NCBI RefSeq assembly: GCF_011305415.1
Contig: NZ_JAANOQ010000002.1
Coordinates: 1 to 64,000, forward strand
DNA: 64,000 nt
From: Flavobacterium bernardetii
GTDB taxonomy: Bacteria > Bacteroidota > Bacteroidia > Flavobacteriales > Flavobacteriaceae
Reading direction: 5' to 3'
The position numbers were made by a program, and so were the translations under genes. The notes beneath the pieces were generated by a model that saw only the letters and a program-made list of their open reading frames with translations, did no database searches and was not told where the DNA came from. Positions 26,658 through 34,584 of the stretch are shown here, piece by piece (positions within the stretch are counted from its first letter, which is position 1; the number at the start of each line of letters is the position of its first letter).

Positions 26658-27425
26658 ATGGAAATTACAGAAAGAGTGAAGTCTTCGGCAATTATTGGAA
26701 TTGCTATTATTGCTACAGCATTTGTGTTGGGAACAGCTTTTAAAAAGCGAAATGAAAATTTAGATTCCATTTCCGTAATTGGTTTGGGTACGAAAGATTT
26801 CGTTTCTGATGAAATTTTGTGGAGTGGAAGTTTTACCACAAAAAGTTATGATATTAAAGAAGCCTACAATAAAATGATTGCGGATCAGAAAATCGTGTCT
26901 AATTTCTTTTTAGGAAAAGGGTTTAAATCTGCTGAATTTAGTTTTGGTGCGGTACAATTTAATAAGAAATTTAGAGAAGTTAGAATAGAAAATGCCGAAA
27001 ATCAATATAATACCAAATACGAACAAGTTTTTGATGGTTATGAAGCTTCGCAAACGATAACTTTTTCAGCAAAGAAAAACCCCGATTTAATGAAACGTAT
27101 TGAAGCAGTTTCTGGGAAAACTTCTGAACTAATTAATTCAGGTATTGAATTATCTTCTAATTCTATTCAATATACGTACTCCGATTTAGCAAGTTTAAAA
27201 CAAAGCTTAATTGAAAACGCAACAAAAGACGCTTACGAACGTGCCGAAAAAATTGTAAAAACCGCGGATGGCGATTTAGGAAAACTAAAAACGGCAAGTA
27301 TGGGTGTTTTTCAAATTACAGGGCAAGGTTCCACTGAAGACGATAGTTATGGCGGAAACAACGACACCTTTAGCAAAAACAAAACCGCTAGAATTACGGT
27401 GAGGTTGGAATATGAGTTGGAGTAA
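26658..27425 (+). CDS. SIMPL domain-containing protein (DUF541)
   Basis: A 255-residue protein with one N-terminal membrane segment (about 9-29) and a periplasmic SIMPL/DUF541 domain. The start of the mature part, ISVIGLGTKDFVSDEILWSGSFTTKSYDIKEAYNKM, and the late segment LIENATKDAYERAEKIVKTADGDLGKLKTASMGVFQITG are typical, as is the end TARITVRLEYELE. Family members form oligomeric periplasmic assemblies of unclear role. The gene sits 24 bases before a lipoprotein gene on the same strand. Confidence 0.88.
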   Translation: MEITERVKSSAIIGIAIIATAFVLGTAFKKRNENLDSISVIGLGTKDFVSDEILWSGSFTTKSYDIKEAYNKMIADQKIVSNFFLGKGFKSAEFSFGAVQFNKKFREVRIENAENQYNTKYEQVFDGYEASQTITFSAKKNPDLMKRIEAVSGKTSELINSGIELSSNSIQYTYSDLASLKQSLIENATKDAYERAEKIVKTADGDLGKLKTASMGVFQITGQGSTEDDSYGGNNDTFSKNKTARITVRLEYELE

Positions 27426-27449
27426 TTTAGTAGAGTTTTTTTTAGATAA

Positions 27450-28337
27450 ATGAAAAATTCATTTAATGTAATAGTCGTTTTTTTTATCCTATTTTTATTT
27501 TCATGTAAAACGAAAAATCAACCCATAAATTCAGATTCAAATGTTGTTGATTCTGTTAGTGTTTCTTATGTAGATTCAGTAATTGTTGAAGAAGAAAAAG
27601 CTCTTGAAGAATTTAATGAAAGGCCAATTAATATCGATAGTGTTTTAAAGTTGAATGTTGATATTGAGAAAGAATTTATTTCTGATTCTTTATATAATGC
27701 AATTGGTCCAGTAGGCGAATATCAATTATACAGTGGTCAAGTCGTAGCTTTTACAAGACTAGAAAAAGAAGGTAATGTTTTTGCAATTGTTTGTCCAAAT
27801 ATTGATTCTGATTTCGAAGAAAATGTTAAAATTGATTTTTATAGACTTCAAAATAAAAAATGGATATATTTAAATTCCTCTGAAGTGGATAATGTTGTTT
27901 ATTTTCAGTCGGTTGATTTAAATAATGATGGTATTTTTGAAATTCAATCTGTTGGGCATTTTAATATGAATGGAAATTGCTACAATTACTTTTTTGGATT
28001 TAATGCATTGGAAAGTAAATTTTATAATGGAGGAAATTTTTTCTCGAGTCAATATAATTTTAAACCAAACGATTCCAGAATTGATGTAAATTATGAAGGA
28101 AGTTGGTATGCGCCAAACATTAAGTCTATTTATTATTGGAAAAACCAGAGGCTTATTCCTTTTAAAGAAGTTGAAGTAGGTTTGAAGTATCCTGATATGA
28201 ATCGTAAACCAAGCTATTACATCAAATACTCAGAAAATTTGAATTTGGATAAAGACTCTGTTCAATTCATTTATAAAAAAACGTATCGAGGTAAGAAGTT
28301 AAACGACTTTTTCGATAATTTTTTCGAAAACAAATAA
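27450..28337 (+). CDS. Hypothetical lipoprotein
   Basis: A 295-residue protein with a lipoprotein signal (LFLFSC, Cys19), an acidic Ser/Val/Asp-rich linker (about 25-60), then a globular part. The stretch FQSVDLNNDGIFEIQSVGHFNMNG resembles the calcium-binding DxNxDG loops of integrin-like or XAC2610-type domains. I do not recognise a named family with confidence. It shares a bidirectional terminator with rng. Confidence 0.75.
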   Translation: MKNSFNVIVVFFILFLFSCKTKNQPINSDSNVVDSVSVSYVDSVIVEEEKALEEFNERPINIDSVLKLNVDIEKEFISDSLYNAIGPVGEYQLYSGQVVAFTRLEKEGNVFAIVCPNIDSDFEENVKIDFYRLQNKKWIYLNSSEVDNVVYFQSVDLNNDGIFEIQSVGHFNMNGNCYNYFFGFNALESKFYNGGNFFSSQYNFKPNDSRIDVNYEGSWYAPNIKSIYYWKNQRLIPFKEVEVGLKYPDMNRKPSYYIKYSENLNLDKDSVQFIYKKTYRGKKLNDFFDNFFENK

Positions 28338-28373
28338 AAAAAACCGCTATTCTTTCGAGTAGCGGTTTTTTAT
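28336..28373. terminator. Bidirectional terminator between lipoprotein gene and rng
   Basis: AAACCGCTA (28341-28349) pairs with TAGCGGTTT (28360-28368), flanked by A run and T run. Confidence 0.9.
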
Positions 28374-28374
28374 T

Positions 28375-29922
28375 TTATAAAATTTCTTTTCCTTGGTTAT
28401 CAAAAAAGTGATATTCAAGGTACGTGTAAGCGTCACGAGGTATAATTTTCACCCATTTCTTATGTTCAAGAAACCATCTTGAACGTAAGGATGGAAAACC
28501 TTTTGTAAGGTATGCGGCCACAAAAGGGTGTACATTAAGTACAACTTTTTTATGGTCTTTGATAATGCTTTCTAGGTTAGCTTCTATTTTGTCAATAATT
28601 AAAATTGCCGCTTCAACCTGTCCGTTTTCGTTCGGGTTTTCTTCGTTTGTTTCAATATTAACTTCAGGTCTAACTCTTTGTCTAGTAATTTGAACTAATC
28701 CAAATTTACTAGGAGGCAAGATTTTATGCTTGGCCTTGTCGTCACTCATTTCTTCTCTTAAGAAATCAAACAATATTTTTCTATTGTCTGGATTTTGCAT
28801 GTCTATAAAATCGACAACAATAATTCCTCCCATATCTCTTAGTCGTAACTGACGTGCAATTTCTCCTGCAGCAATCATATTTACTTCCATGGCAGTATCT
28901 TCTTGGTTTTGTGCTTTATTTGATCGATTTCCAGAATTTACATCGATAACGTGTAATGCTTCTGTGTGTTCGATAATTAAATAAGCACCTTTGCTCATAG
29001 AAACTGATTTTCCAAAAGAGGTTTTTATTTGTCTTTCTATATTATACTTTTCAAAAAGAGGTAAATCTTTCGACTGATAGTGTTTTACGATAGACGCTTT
29101 ATCCGGAGCTATTTCTTGCAAATATTCCTTCGTTTGTAAATACAAATCTTCATCATCTACTTGAATACTCGTAAAAGTATCGTTAAATATGTCTCTTAGC
29201 ATAGAAGAAGACTTTGTCAATTCTCCTAATACTTTTGAGGGATGATGAGCGGTTTGTAGTTTTTTACACATTGTAGTCCAACGTTCTAGCAATGTTTCTA
29301 CATCTTTTTCAATCTCAGTTGTTTTTCTGCCTTCGGCTACTGTTCTCACAATAACACCAAATCCCTTTGGTTTTATAGATTGTAGTAATTTTTTTAGACG
29401 ATCTTTCTCCGCTCTGTCTCCTATTTTTTGTGAAATAGAAACACGGTCAGAAAAAGGTACTAATACTACATATCTTCCTGCTAAAGAAATCTCAGAACTA
29501 ATTCTTGGTCCTTTGGTTGAGATCGGTTCTTTAACGACTTGAACTAAAATCGATTGATTGGCACTTAATATGTCCATTATAGTGCCATCTTTATTGATTT
29601 CAGGTTCAAAAGGGAAATTTTTGAGTGAATAATCTTTTATTTTACCTGCGCTTACAAGTTTAATAAATTTCATCAAAGAACCTAAGTTTGGCCCTAAATC
29701 ATGATAATGCAAAAAAGCATCTTTTTCATGACCTAAGTGCACAAAAGCAGCGTTTAATCCGGCAACAGGTTTTCTTATTTTTGCTATAAAAATATCTCCA
29801 ACTTGAAACTGATTACTATCGCTAGCCTCTTTTTCTTTGTGTAATTCAATTAGTTTTCCATCTTTTAATAAGGCAAAATCTACTGCGTCTGAACCAGATC
29901 TAATAATTAATTCTTTGTTCAT
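28375..29922 (-). CDS. rng: Ribonuclease E/G
   Basis: A 515-residue endoribonuclease of the RNase E/G family for rRNA and mRNA processing. The ATG at 29922 gives the N-terminus MNKELIIRSGSDAVDFALLKDGKLIE; a longer frame upstream would run through a tandem repeat. An S1 domain follows (GDIFIAKIRKPVAGLNAAFVHLGHEKDAFLH). The catalytic part has LHVIDVNSGNRS and GGIIVVDFIDMQNPDNR with the metal-binding aspartates, and the late LVQITRQRVRP. There is no long C-terminal scaffold as in E. coli RNase E, so it is G-like in length. The leader carries a very long hairpin. Confidence 0.95.
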   Translation of the reverse strand: MNKELIIRSGSDAVDFALLKDGKLIELHKEKEASDSNQFQVGDIFIAKIRKPVAGLNAAFVHLGHEKDAFLHYHDLGPNLGSLMKFIKLVSAGKIKDYSLKNFPFEPEINKDGTIMDILSANQSILVQVVKEPISTKGPRISSEISLAGRYVVLVPFSDRVSISQKIGDRAEKDRLKKLLQSIKPKGFGVIVRTVAEGRKTTEIEKDVETLLERWTTMCKKLQTAHHPSKVLGELTKSSSMLRDIFNDTFTSIQVDDEDLYLQTKEYLQEIAPDKASIVKHYQSKDLPLFEKYNIERQIKTSFGKSVSMSKGAYLIIEHTEALHVIDVNSGNRSNKAQNQEDTAMEVNMIAAGEIARQLRLRDMGGIIVVDFIDMQNPDNRKILFDFLREEMSDDKAKHKILPPSKFGLVQITRQRVRPEVNIETNEENPNENGQVEAAILIIDKIEANLESIIKDHKKVVLNVHPFVAAYLTKGFPSLRSRWFLEHKKWVKIIPRDAYTYLEYHFFDNQGKEIL

Positions 29923-29951
29923 GCTGTATCTTTTATATCCGAACATTTTTG

Positions 29952-29972
29952 TTGTCGGTTGTCGGTTGTTGG
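29952..29972 (-). repeat. Period-7 tandem repeat before rng
   Basis: Three seven-base units (two TTGTCGG and one TTGTTGG on the plus strand) lie 30-50 bases upstream of the rng ATG. A second loose repeat of CAACTAT/CAACTT follows at 29983-30009. Confidence 0.65.
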
Positions 29973-30112
29973 TTACGAAAAGCAACTATCAACTTCAACT
30001 ATCAACTTATTGTTAGGATGGATTAAACAATTTAGGTAAAATACCCAATAGAATTATAATGCAAAATTGAGCTTGTCAAAATTGTATTCAATTCAAAATT
30101 CAATGAACGTTT

Positions 30113-30162
30113 ATCATTTGAGCTTAGAGTTTTAAGCTTGTAAAATTCTAAGCTTAAATGAT
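30113..30162. promoter_or_regulatory. 22-bp hairpin in the rng upstream region
   Basis: Bases 30113-30134 pair with 30141-30162 over 22 bases with two G-U pairs and a 6-base loop. On the plus strand a T-rich run follows, but no plus-strand gene lies upstream, so a plain terminator role is not obvious. It lies about 190 bases ahead of rng. The rest of 29923-30200 shows only AT-rich sequence and short repeats. Confidence 0.6.
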
Positions 30163-30183
30163 AATTTTTCTTCTTTAAACAAA

Positions 30184-30209
30184 GAAAAGTAGTTTTTAGA
30201 CTACTTTTT
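30184..30209 (-). terminator. Terminator overlapping the stop codon of the small basic protein gene
   Basis: On the minus strand AAAAGTAG (30208-30201), which includes the TAG stop, pairs with CTACTTTT (30192-30185); T-rich sequence follows. Confidence 0.75.
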
Positions 30210-30293
30210 CTTTTTGTGACGGTTAGCTCTCGCTCTTTTTTTACGCTTGTGAGTAGCTACCTTATGTCTTTTTCTTTTTTTACCACTTGGCAT
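30201..30293 (-). CDS. Small basic protein, 30 residues (candidate ribosomal protein)
   Basis: A 31-codon frame with ATG at 30293 and TAG at 30201. The product begins MPSGKKRKRHKVATHKRKK and is almost only Lys, Arg, His, Ala and Asn, as in tiny rRNA-binding proteins such as bL34, bL36 or Thx. It starts 31 bases after the HU gene stop and ends in a terminator. From memory, such MPSGKKRKRHK proteins are conserved in Bacteroidota, and a novel ribosomal protein (bL38) was seen in the Flavobacterium johnsoniae ribosome; whether this is that protein I could not verify. Confidence 0.8.
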   Translation of the reverse strand: MPSGKKRKRHKVATHKRKKRARANRHKKKK

Positions 30294-30324
30294 AATGTGT
30301 AGTTTTTATGATTAATAAATAATA

Positions 30325-30618
30325 TTATACAGTTACTTCTGTCTTTTCTTTAACGCTTTCAACGAATACTTTAGCAGGTTTAAATGCTGGAATGTTGTGT
30401 GCTGGAATTTTGATTGTTGTGTTTTTAGAAATGTTTCTTCCTGTTTTTTCAGCTCTTGTCTTAACAATAAAACTTCCAAATCCTCTTAAGTAAACGTTAT
30501 CACCAGTTTCTAATGAATTTTTTACTTCTTCCATGAATGATTCTACAGTAGCTTGAACGTCACCTTTTTCAAGGCCTAATTTTTCTGAAATTTTTGCTAC
30601 GATGTCTGCTTTCGTCAT
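30325..30618 (-). CDS. hup: HU family DNA-binding protein
   Basis: A 97-residue HU/IHF family protein: MTKADIVAKISEKLGLEKGDVQATVESFMEEVKNSL is the helical dimer part, YLRGFGSFIVKTRAEKTGRNISKNTTIKIPAHNIPAFKPAKVF contains the DNA-binding arm with the conserved Arg/Asn/Pro residues. It compacts and bends DNA. A -7 match TATATTTG lies on the minus strand at the complement of 30658-30665. It is divergent from mutY. Confidence 0.95.
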   Translation of the reverse strand: MTKADIVAKISEKLGLEKGDVQATVESFMEEVKNSLETGDNVYLRGFGSFIVKTRAEKTGRNISKNTTIKIPAHNIPAFKPAKVFVESVKEKTEVTV

Positions 30619-30657
30619 TTTCTTGCGTGTTAAATTTTATGTATTTTTTTGAGTGTG

Positions 30658-30665
30658 CAAATATA
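30658..30665 (-). promoter_or_regulatory. -7 box of the HU gene
   Basis: The complement reads TATATTTG, a full match to TAnnTTTG, about 40 bases before the ATG. TTTG sequences lie 15 and 21 bases upstream as -33 candidates. Confidence 0.5.
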
Positions 30666-30749
30666 TGAATTAAAAAAATACAAATTCAAACTTAATGAAC
30701 TAAAATTTAACCATATAAATGATTTATTTTTACGGCTTTAAATTTTAAT

Positions 30750-31778
30750 ATGAATTTTTCAACTAAAATTATCAATTGGTATAACCAAAATTACAGAGAC
30801 TTGCCATGGCGAAACACCACTGATGCTTACAAAATTTGGCTTTCAGAAATTATTTTGCAGCAAACAAGAGTGAGTCAGGGTTTGCCATATTATATTAATT
30901 TTATCAACGCTTTTCCAACAGTAAAAGATTTGGCAAATGCCGATGAACAGCAAATTTTAAAGCTTTGGCAAGGACTTGGATATTATTCTCGAGCCAGAAA
31001 TCTGCATTTTACCGCGAAATTTGTAGTGGAAAATCACAAGGGAATTTTCCCAAATTCGTACGAAGAATTACTAAAATTAAAAGGAATTGGAACATATACC
31101 GCCGCCGCAATTGCCTCTTTTTCTTCCAATGAACCTGTTGCTGTTTTAGATGGAAATGTTTTCAGAGTATTATCTCGTGTTTTTAATGTGGATTACGATA
31201 TTTCACAAAATACCTCTAAAAAGTATTTTATAGAATTGGCTACGAAAGTGCTTTCTAAATCTAAACCGGACATTCACAATCAAGCGATAATGGAATTTGG
31301 TGCCTTGCAATGTGTTCCGAAAAGCCCGAATTGTATGGAATGTATTTTTAATGATAGTTGCGAAGCTTTCAAATTAAAAAAAGTTTCAGAATTACCAGTG
31401 AAATCTAAAAAAGTTAAGGTTACTAAACGATTTTTGAATTACATCTTAGTGAAAGATGCTTCCGAAAACTATGAAATGAATAAAAGAACGGATAACGGTA
31501 TTTGGAAAAATTTATTCGAATTTCCTTGTATTGAATCGGAAAGTGAAATCGAAGAAACTGAGATTTTGAATCAGTTAAACGTAAAATATGAGATTAAAAA
31601 CTTCCATTATTTTGACACATTTGATGTATTACATAAATTATCGCATCAACATTTGAATATTAAATTTTATACGATTGAAATTGAAGACGCTATAAATAAA
31701 GGCTACACTTTTGAAGAACTGAAGCAATTACCTGTGCCAATTGTCCTACATAATTTTATAGAAAAAATTGTAATCTAA
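30750..31778 (+). CDS. mutY: A/G-specific adenine glycosylase
   Basis: A 342-residue DNA repair enzyme that removes A opposite 8-oxoG. The HhH-GPD fold shows LPWRNTTDAYKIWLSEIILQQTRV with the catalytic Glu, LKLKGIGTYTAAAIASF (helix-hairpin-helix) and VAVLDGNVFRVLSR with the conserved Asp. The [4Fe-4S] cysteines follow as C-x6-C-x2-C-x5-C in CVPKSPNCMECIFNDSC. The C-terminal NUDIX-like domain is present but short. ssb follows after 36 bases. Confidence 0.96.
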   Translation: MNFSTKIINWYNQNYRDLPWRNTTDAYKIWLSEIILQQTRVSQGLPYYINFINAFPTVKDLANADEQQILKLWQGLGYYSRARNLHFTAKFVVENHKGIFPNSYEELLKLKGIGTYTAAAIASFSSNEPVAVLDGNVFRVLSRVFNVDYDISQNTSKKYFIELATKVLSKSKPDIHNQAIMEFGALQCVPKSPNCMECIFNDSCEAFKLKKVSELPVKSKKVKVTKRFLNYILVKDASENYEMNKRTDNGIWKNLFEFPCIESESEIEETEILNQLNVKYEIKNFHYFDTFDVLHKLSHQHLNIKFYTIEIEDAINKGYTFEELKQLPVPIVLHNFIEKIVI

Positions 31779-31797
31779 ATAATATTTAGTATTTTTG
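31768..31797 (+). promoter_or_regulatory. Promoter of ssb
   Basis: TTG (31768-31770), 19 bases, then TATTTTTG (31790-31797). The -33 box lies inside the last codons of mutY, so ssb can be expressed separately. Confidence 0.55.
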
Positions 31798-31814
31798 ATA
31801 AAAAGATATAAGCC

Positions 31815-32228
31815 ATGAACGGTACATTAAATAAGGTTATTCTAATAGGACATTTAGGAGACGAAGTAAAAATGCATTATTTTGATGCGCAAAGTTGTAT
31901 TGGACGCTTTCCTTTGGCAACAAATGAAGTGTACATCAATAAATCGACTGGAGAAAAAATAACTTCTACAGAATGGCATAATATTGTGGTTCGAAATAAA
32001 GCCGCAGAATTATGTGAAAAATACCTTTCAAAAGGCGATAAAATTTATATTGAAGGTCGTATTAAGTCGCGTCAATGGACAGCTGAAGACGGAACTACAA
32101 AATATACAACTGAAATTCAAGTTACAGAATTTACTTTCTTAAACACGAAAAAAGATTCAGATTTATCTAAAGCGCCAACTACTAATCCACCAAGTTCTAA
32201 AGATGTGGATTTTGATTCGCTAGAGTAA
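31815..32228 (+). CDS. ssb: Single-stranded DNA-binding protein
   Basis: A 137-residue SSB: MNGTLNKVILIGHLGDEVKMHYFDAQSCIGRFPLATNE and EWHNIVVRNKAAELCEKYLSKGDKIYIEGRIKSRQW are the OB-fold strands, and the acidic C-terminal tip (DVDFDSLE) is kept, though its last residue is Glu rather than the usual Phe. It is involved in replication and repair. The mutY-ssb-gldD order is typical of Flavobacteria. Confidence 0.95.
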   Translation: MNGTLNKVILIGHLGDEVKMHYFDAQSCIGRFPLATNEVYINKSTGEKITSTEWHNIVVRNKAAELCEKYLSKGDKIYIEGRIKSRQWTAEDGTTKYTTEIQVTEFTFLNTKKDSDLSKAPTTNPPSSKDVDFDSLE

Positions 32229-32245
32229 TTTATATGTTTTTATTA

Positions 32246-32626
32246 ATGAATAATTTGAAAAAGTGTTTTGCTTTTATTGTTATTCTTTTTTTTATTTCAT
32301 GTGCAGATAAAACGAATGAAAATAAAATTTTGTATGTTGGAAAAGAACTCGTTTCAATAGATTTGTCAAAAATAAATTCAACTGAAAATATTGTTTTTGT
32401 TGGAAGTAGTTTAAAGCGAAAAATATTTGAATTGAAAAAACAGAATGCAAGTTTTAAATTTAAAGTTGTAAATGCAGATTTAAATTATCCTTATGGAAAT
32501 TCAGAAGCCGAAAATGTTTTAATTTTAAATAACGGAATTCATAAAATTAATCTCAGATTAAAATATAATTCAAAAAAAATGAAGTTTGATATTTTAGGTT
32601 TTATGACCGAATCAAGAACAAATTAA
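32246..32626 (+). CDS. Hypothetical lipoprotein between ssb and gldD
   Basis: A 126-residue protein from the ATG at 32246 (an ATG at 32234 adds four residues). It has a lipoprotein signal with FISC and Cys19. The mature part is about 105 residues, Lys/Asn-rich, with LNNGIHKINLRLKYNSKKMKFDILGF at the end. No family is recognised. It occupies the place where gldE is expected and is too short and of the wrong kind to be GldE, which is a multi-pass CBS-domain protein. gldD starts 8 bases later, so they are co-transcribed. Confidence 0.75.
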   Translation: MNNLKKCFAFIVILFFISCADKTNENKILYVGKELVSIDLSKINSTENIVFVGSSLKRKIFELKKQNASFKFKVVNADLNYPYGNSEAENVLILNNGIHKINLRLKYNSKKMKFDILGFMTESRTN

Positions 32627-32633
32627 ACACAAA

Positions 32634-33182
32634 ATGAAAAACATAATATTATTTACACTTTTTCTTTCCTTACTTTCTTGTGGTGATGAAAAAATGCCAA
32701 AACCTACAGGGCAATTAAGTTTAGAATATCCACCAGCAAAATATATGAAATTTTCAAATTCTTGCGGTTTCGATTTCGATAAAAATGAATTGGCAGAAGT
32801 AAAAGCAACTTCAAATTGTGGTTTGGAAATTCACTATCCAAAAATGAAAGCTACCGTATATTTAACATACAAACCGGTTCAAAATAATTTAGAAAAACTA
32901 CTAACGGATGCGCAGAAATTAACGTATGAACACGTAATTAAAGCCAACGATATCGCAGAACAACCCTACGTGAATTTAGATCATAAAGTGTATGGAATGT
33001 TTTATCAAGTAGGAGGAAATGCTGCAACAAACGCGCAGTTTTATGTTACGGATAGTACTAGAAATTTTGTAACTGCAAGTATGTATTTTTATTCTAAACC
33101 AAATTTCGATTCGATTCTTCCAGCTGCAGATTACATTAAAAACGACATGAAACAAATTATTGAATCTATTAAATGGAAATAG
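32634..33182 (+). CDS. gldD: Gliding motility lipoprotein GldD
   Basis: A 182-residue lipoprotein (lipobox LLSC, Cys16). The mature start DEKMPKPTGQLSLEYPPAKYMKF and the later LEIHYPKMKATVYLTYKPVQNNL, YGMFYQVGGNAATNAQFYVTDSTRNFVTASMYF are characteristic of GldD, needed for gliding and T9SS function in Flavobacterium johnsoniae. It probably acts in the periplasmic part of the gliding machinery. A strong terminator follows. Confidence 0.95.
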   Translation: MKNIILFTLFLSLLSCGDEKMPKPTGQLSLEYPPAKYMKFSNSCGFDFDKNELAEVKATSNCGLEIHYPKMKATVYLTYKPVQNNLEKLLTDAQKLTYEHVIKANDIAEQPYVNLDHKVYGMFYQVGGNAATNAQFYVTDSTRNFVTASMYFYSKPNFDSILPAADYIKNDMKQIIESIKWK

Positions 33183-33212
33183 ATTTAACTTTATTTCGAA
33201 TCCAACTTAAAT

Positions 33213-33258
33213 AAAAAACTCTTAACTGAAAACATAGTGTTTGGTTAAGAGTTTTTTG
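33213..33258. terminator. Bidirectional terminator after gldD
   Basis: AAAAAACTCTTAAC (33213-33226) pairs exactly with GTTAAGAGTTTTTT (33244-33257) and serves gldD and the minus-strand gene that ends at 33266. Confidence 0.92.
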
Positions 33259-33265
33259 TGTTAAA

Positions 33266-33580
33266 TTACTTTGTGAATTCAGATAATTTTAATGTTTTGC
33301 CACACATTTCTGAAGTTATTTTGAAAATTACATCTCCTTTTTTGCCTTCATTTGCCCAACGTACTTCTTTTCCGACGTTGCAACCAATGCTGGTTTTGGA
33401 ACCTTTATTCAAAGATACAAATCCAGTTCCGGTATGAATACTTATTTTGTCTTTAGAGTCGTTAATTAAAGAAAAACTTGATTCAATGTTTTCTGATCTA
33501 ATAATGATATTATTCTGTTTGATGTTTACCATATTCAATCCAATGATTGAAAAATAGAAGGTTAATAAAAGTGCTTTCAT
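33266..33580 (-). CDS. Hypothetical small secreted protein
   Basis: A 104-residue protein with an N-terminal hydrophobic segment (MKALLLTFYFSIIGLNM), probably a signal peptide, and a compact strand-rich remainder. Two cysteines (in IGCNVG and EMCGK) could form a disulphide. I recognise no family. It follows the remnant of a T9SS sorting tail by 11 bases and ends at the terminator shared with gldD. Confidence 0.7.
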   Translation of the reverse strand: MKALLLTFYFSIIGLNMVNIKQNNIIIRSENIESSFSLINDSKDKISIHTGTGFVSLNKGSKTSIGCNVGKEVRWANEGKKGDVIFKITSEMCGKTLKLSEFTK

Positions 33581-33591
33581 AGGTATAGCGT

Positions 33592-33750
33592 TTAATTTTT
33601 AATAATTTTTTGATTTCCAACTTGTTCTGATTCTAAAACTAATAAATAAATTTCAATTGGTAAGTCTTTAATTGACAAATGCTTGTTTTGAGTTTCTAAA
33701 AGTAGCTTTCTGTCAAATGAAAACAATTTATGTTTTCTTAAACATTCATT
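33592..33750 (-). pseudogene. Remnant of a T9SS type A sorting domain
   Basis: Minus-strand translation from just after the SDR stop codon to a TAA at 33592-33594 gives about 52 residues without any ATG. The last 45 read like a type A C-terminal sorting domain: LFSFDRKLLLE, then LSIKDLPIEIYLLVLES, then VGNQKIIKN at the very end, the hallmark of T9SS cargo tails. With no signal peptide or body it cannot be a whole gene; it looks like the end of a deleted secreted-protein gene. Confidence 0.6.
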
Positions 33751-34572
33751 TTAAAATTTACCGAAGACAGATTTTCTAATTACAGCGTTGAAAAGTTTGT
33801 AGCCTAAAATGAAACGTAAATATCTCATAATATTGGCATCAAAACCAATGGTATATCTTCTGAAATTTTTATTTGGTTTTTCAGCTATAGAGAATAGTTT
33901 TTCTACAATTTGTTGCGGTAAGTCGGCATTTTTACCAGATTTCTTTTCTAATAAAGTTGAAATTTTATCCATTAATTTATTGTAAGATTGAATTTCAGTG
34001 GCGTCAGATTTTACCACATTTTTTTGAAAAGAAGTAGGTGCATTTCCAAATTGAACGGTTGAAACACTAATGTTAAAATCAACCAATTCATATGCCATAC
34101 ATTCAGAAAAACTTTCCACAGCTTGTTTTGTAGAATGGTAAAAATTCCCAAGTGGTAAATTTACCAATCCTGCAACAGAAGTTATATTAATAAATTGTCC
34201 GAATTTTTGTTCTCTAAATGTTGGAATAAAAGCACGACAAATTTTTACAACGCCTAACCAATTGACGTTTACAATAGTATCTATTTTTTTATCTTCGGAA
34301 AGTTCTACGAAACTTCTGTAGCCCATTCCTGCGTTGTTAATTATGGTATCAATTTTGGGATGATTTTGCAGTATTTTTTCCGTTGCCAAAGCGATACTTT
34401 CAGTTGAAGTTACATCCATTTCATAGCAAAATATATTTGGTATGTTTTTGAAGTCTTCACCTTCGCTTTCAAAAAGTAATGTGGCTATAACGGTCCAGTT
34501 GTTTTTAGCGAAATACAATGAAGTTTGTTTGCCAATTCCTCCACCAGCACCAGTTATTAATACAGTTTTCAT
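33751..34572 (-). CDS. SDR family NAD(P)-dependent oxidoreductase
   Basis: A 273-residue short-chain dehydrogenase. The cofactor motif is TGAGGGIG (7-14), then NNAG in TIINNAGMGYRS, the catalytic Ser in NITSVAGLVNL and YHSTK with the Tyr and Lys. The C-terminal part (about 230-273) is a basic segment found in 11-beta-HSD-like bacterial SDRs. The substrate is unknown. It follows mtgA by 12 bases in the same direction. Confidence 0.92.
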   Translation of the reverse strand: MKTVLITGAGGGIGKQTSLYFAKNNWTVIATLLFESEGEDFKNIPNIFCYEMDVTSTESIALATEKILQNHPKIDTIINNAGMGYRSFVELSEDKKIDTIVNVNWLGVVKICRAFIPTFREQKFGQFINITSVAGLVNLPLGNFYHSTKQAVESFSECMAYELVDFNISVSTVQFGNAPTSFQKNVVKSDATEIQSYNKLMDKISTLLEKKSGKNADLPQQIVEKLFSIAEKPNKNFRRYTIGFDANIMRYLRFILGYKLFNAVIRKSVFGKF

Positions 34573-34584
34573 CTTAAGATTTTA

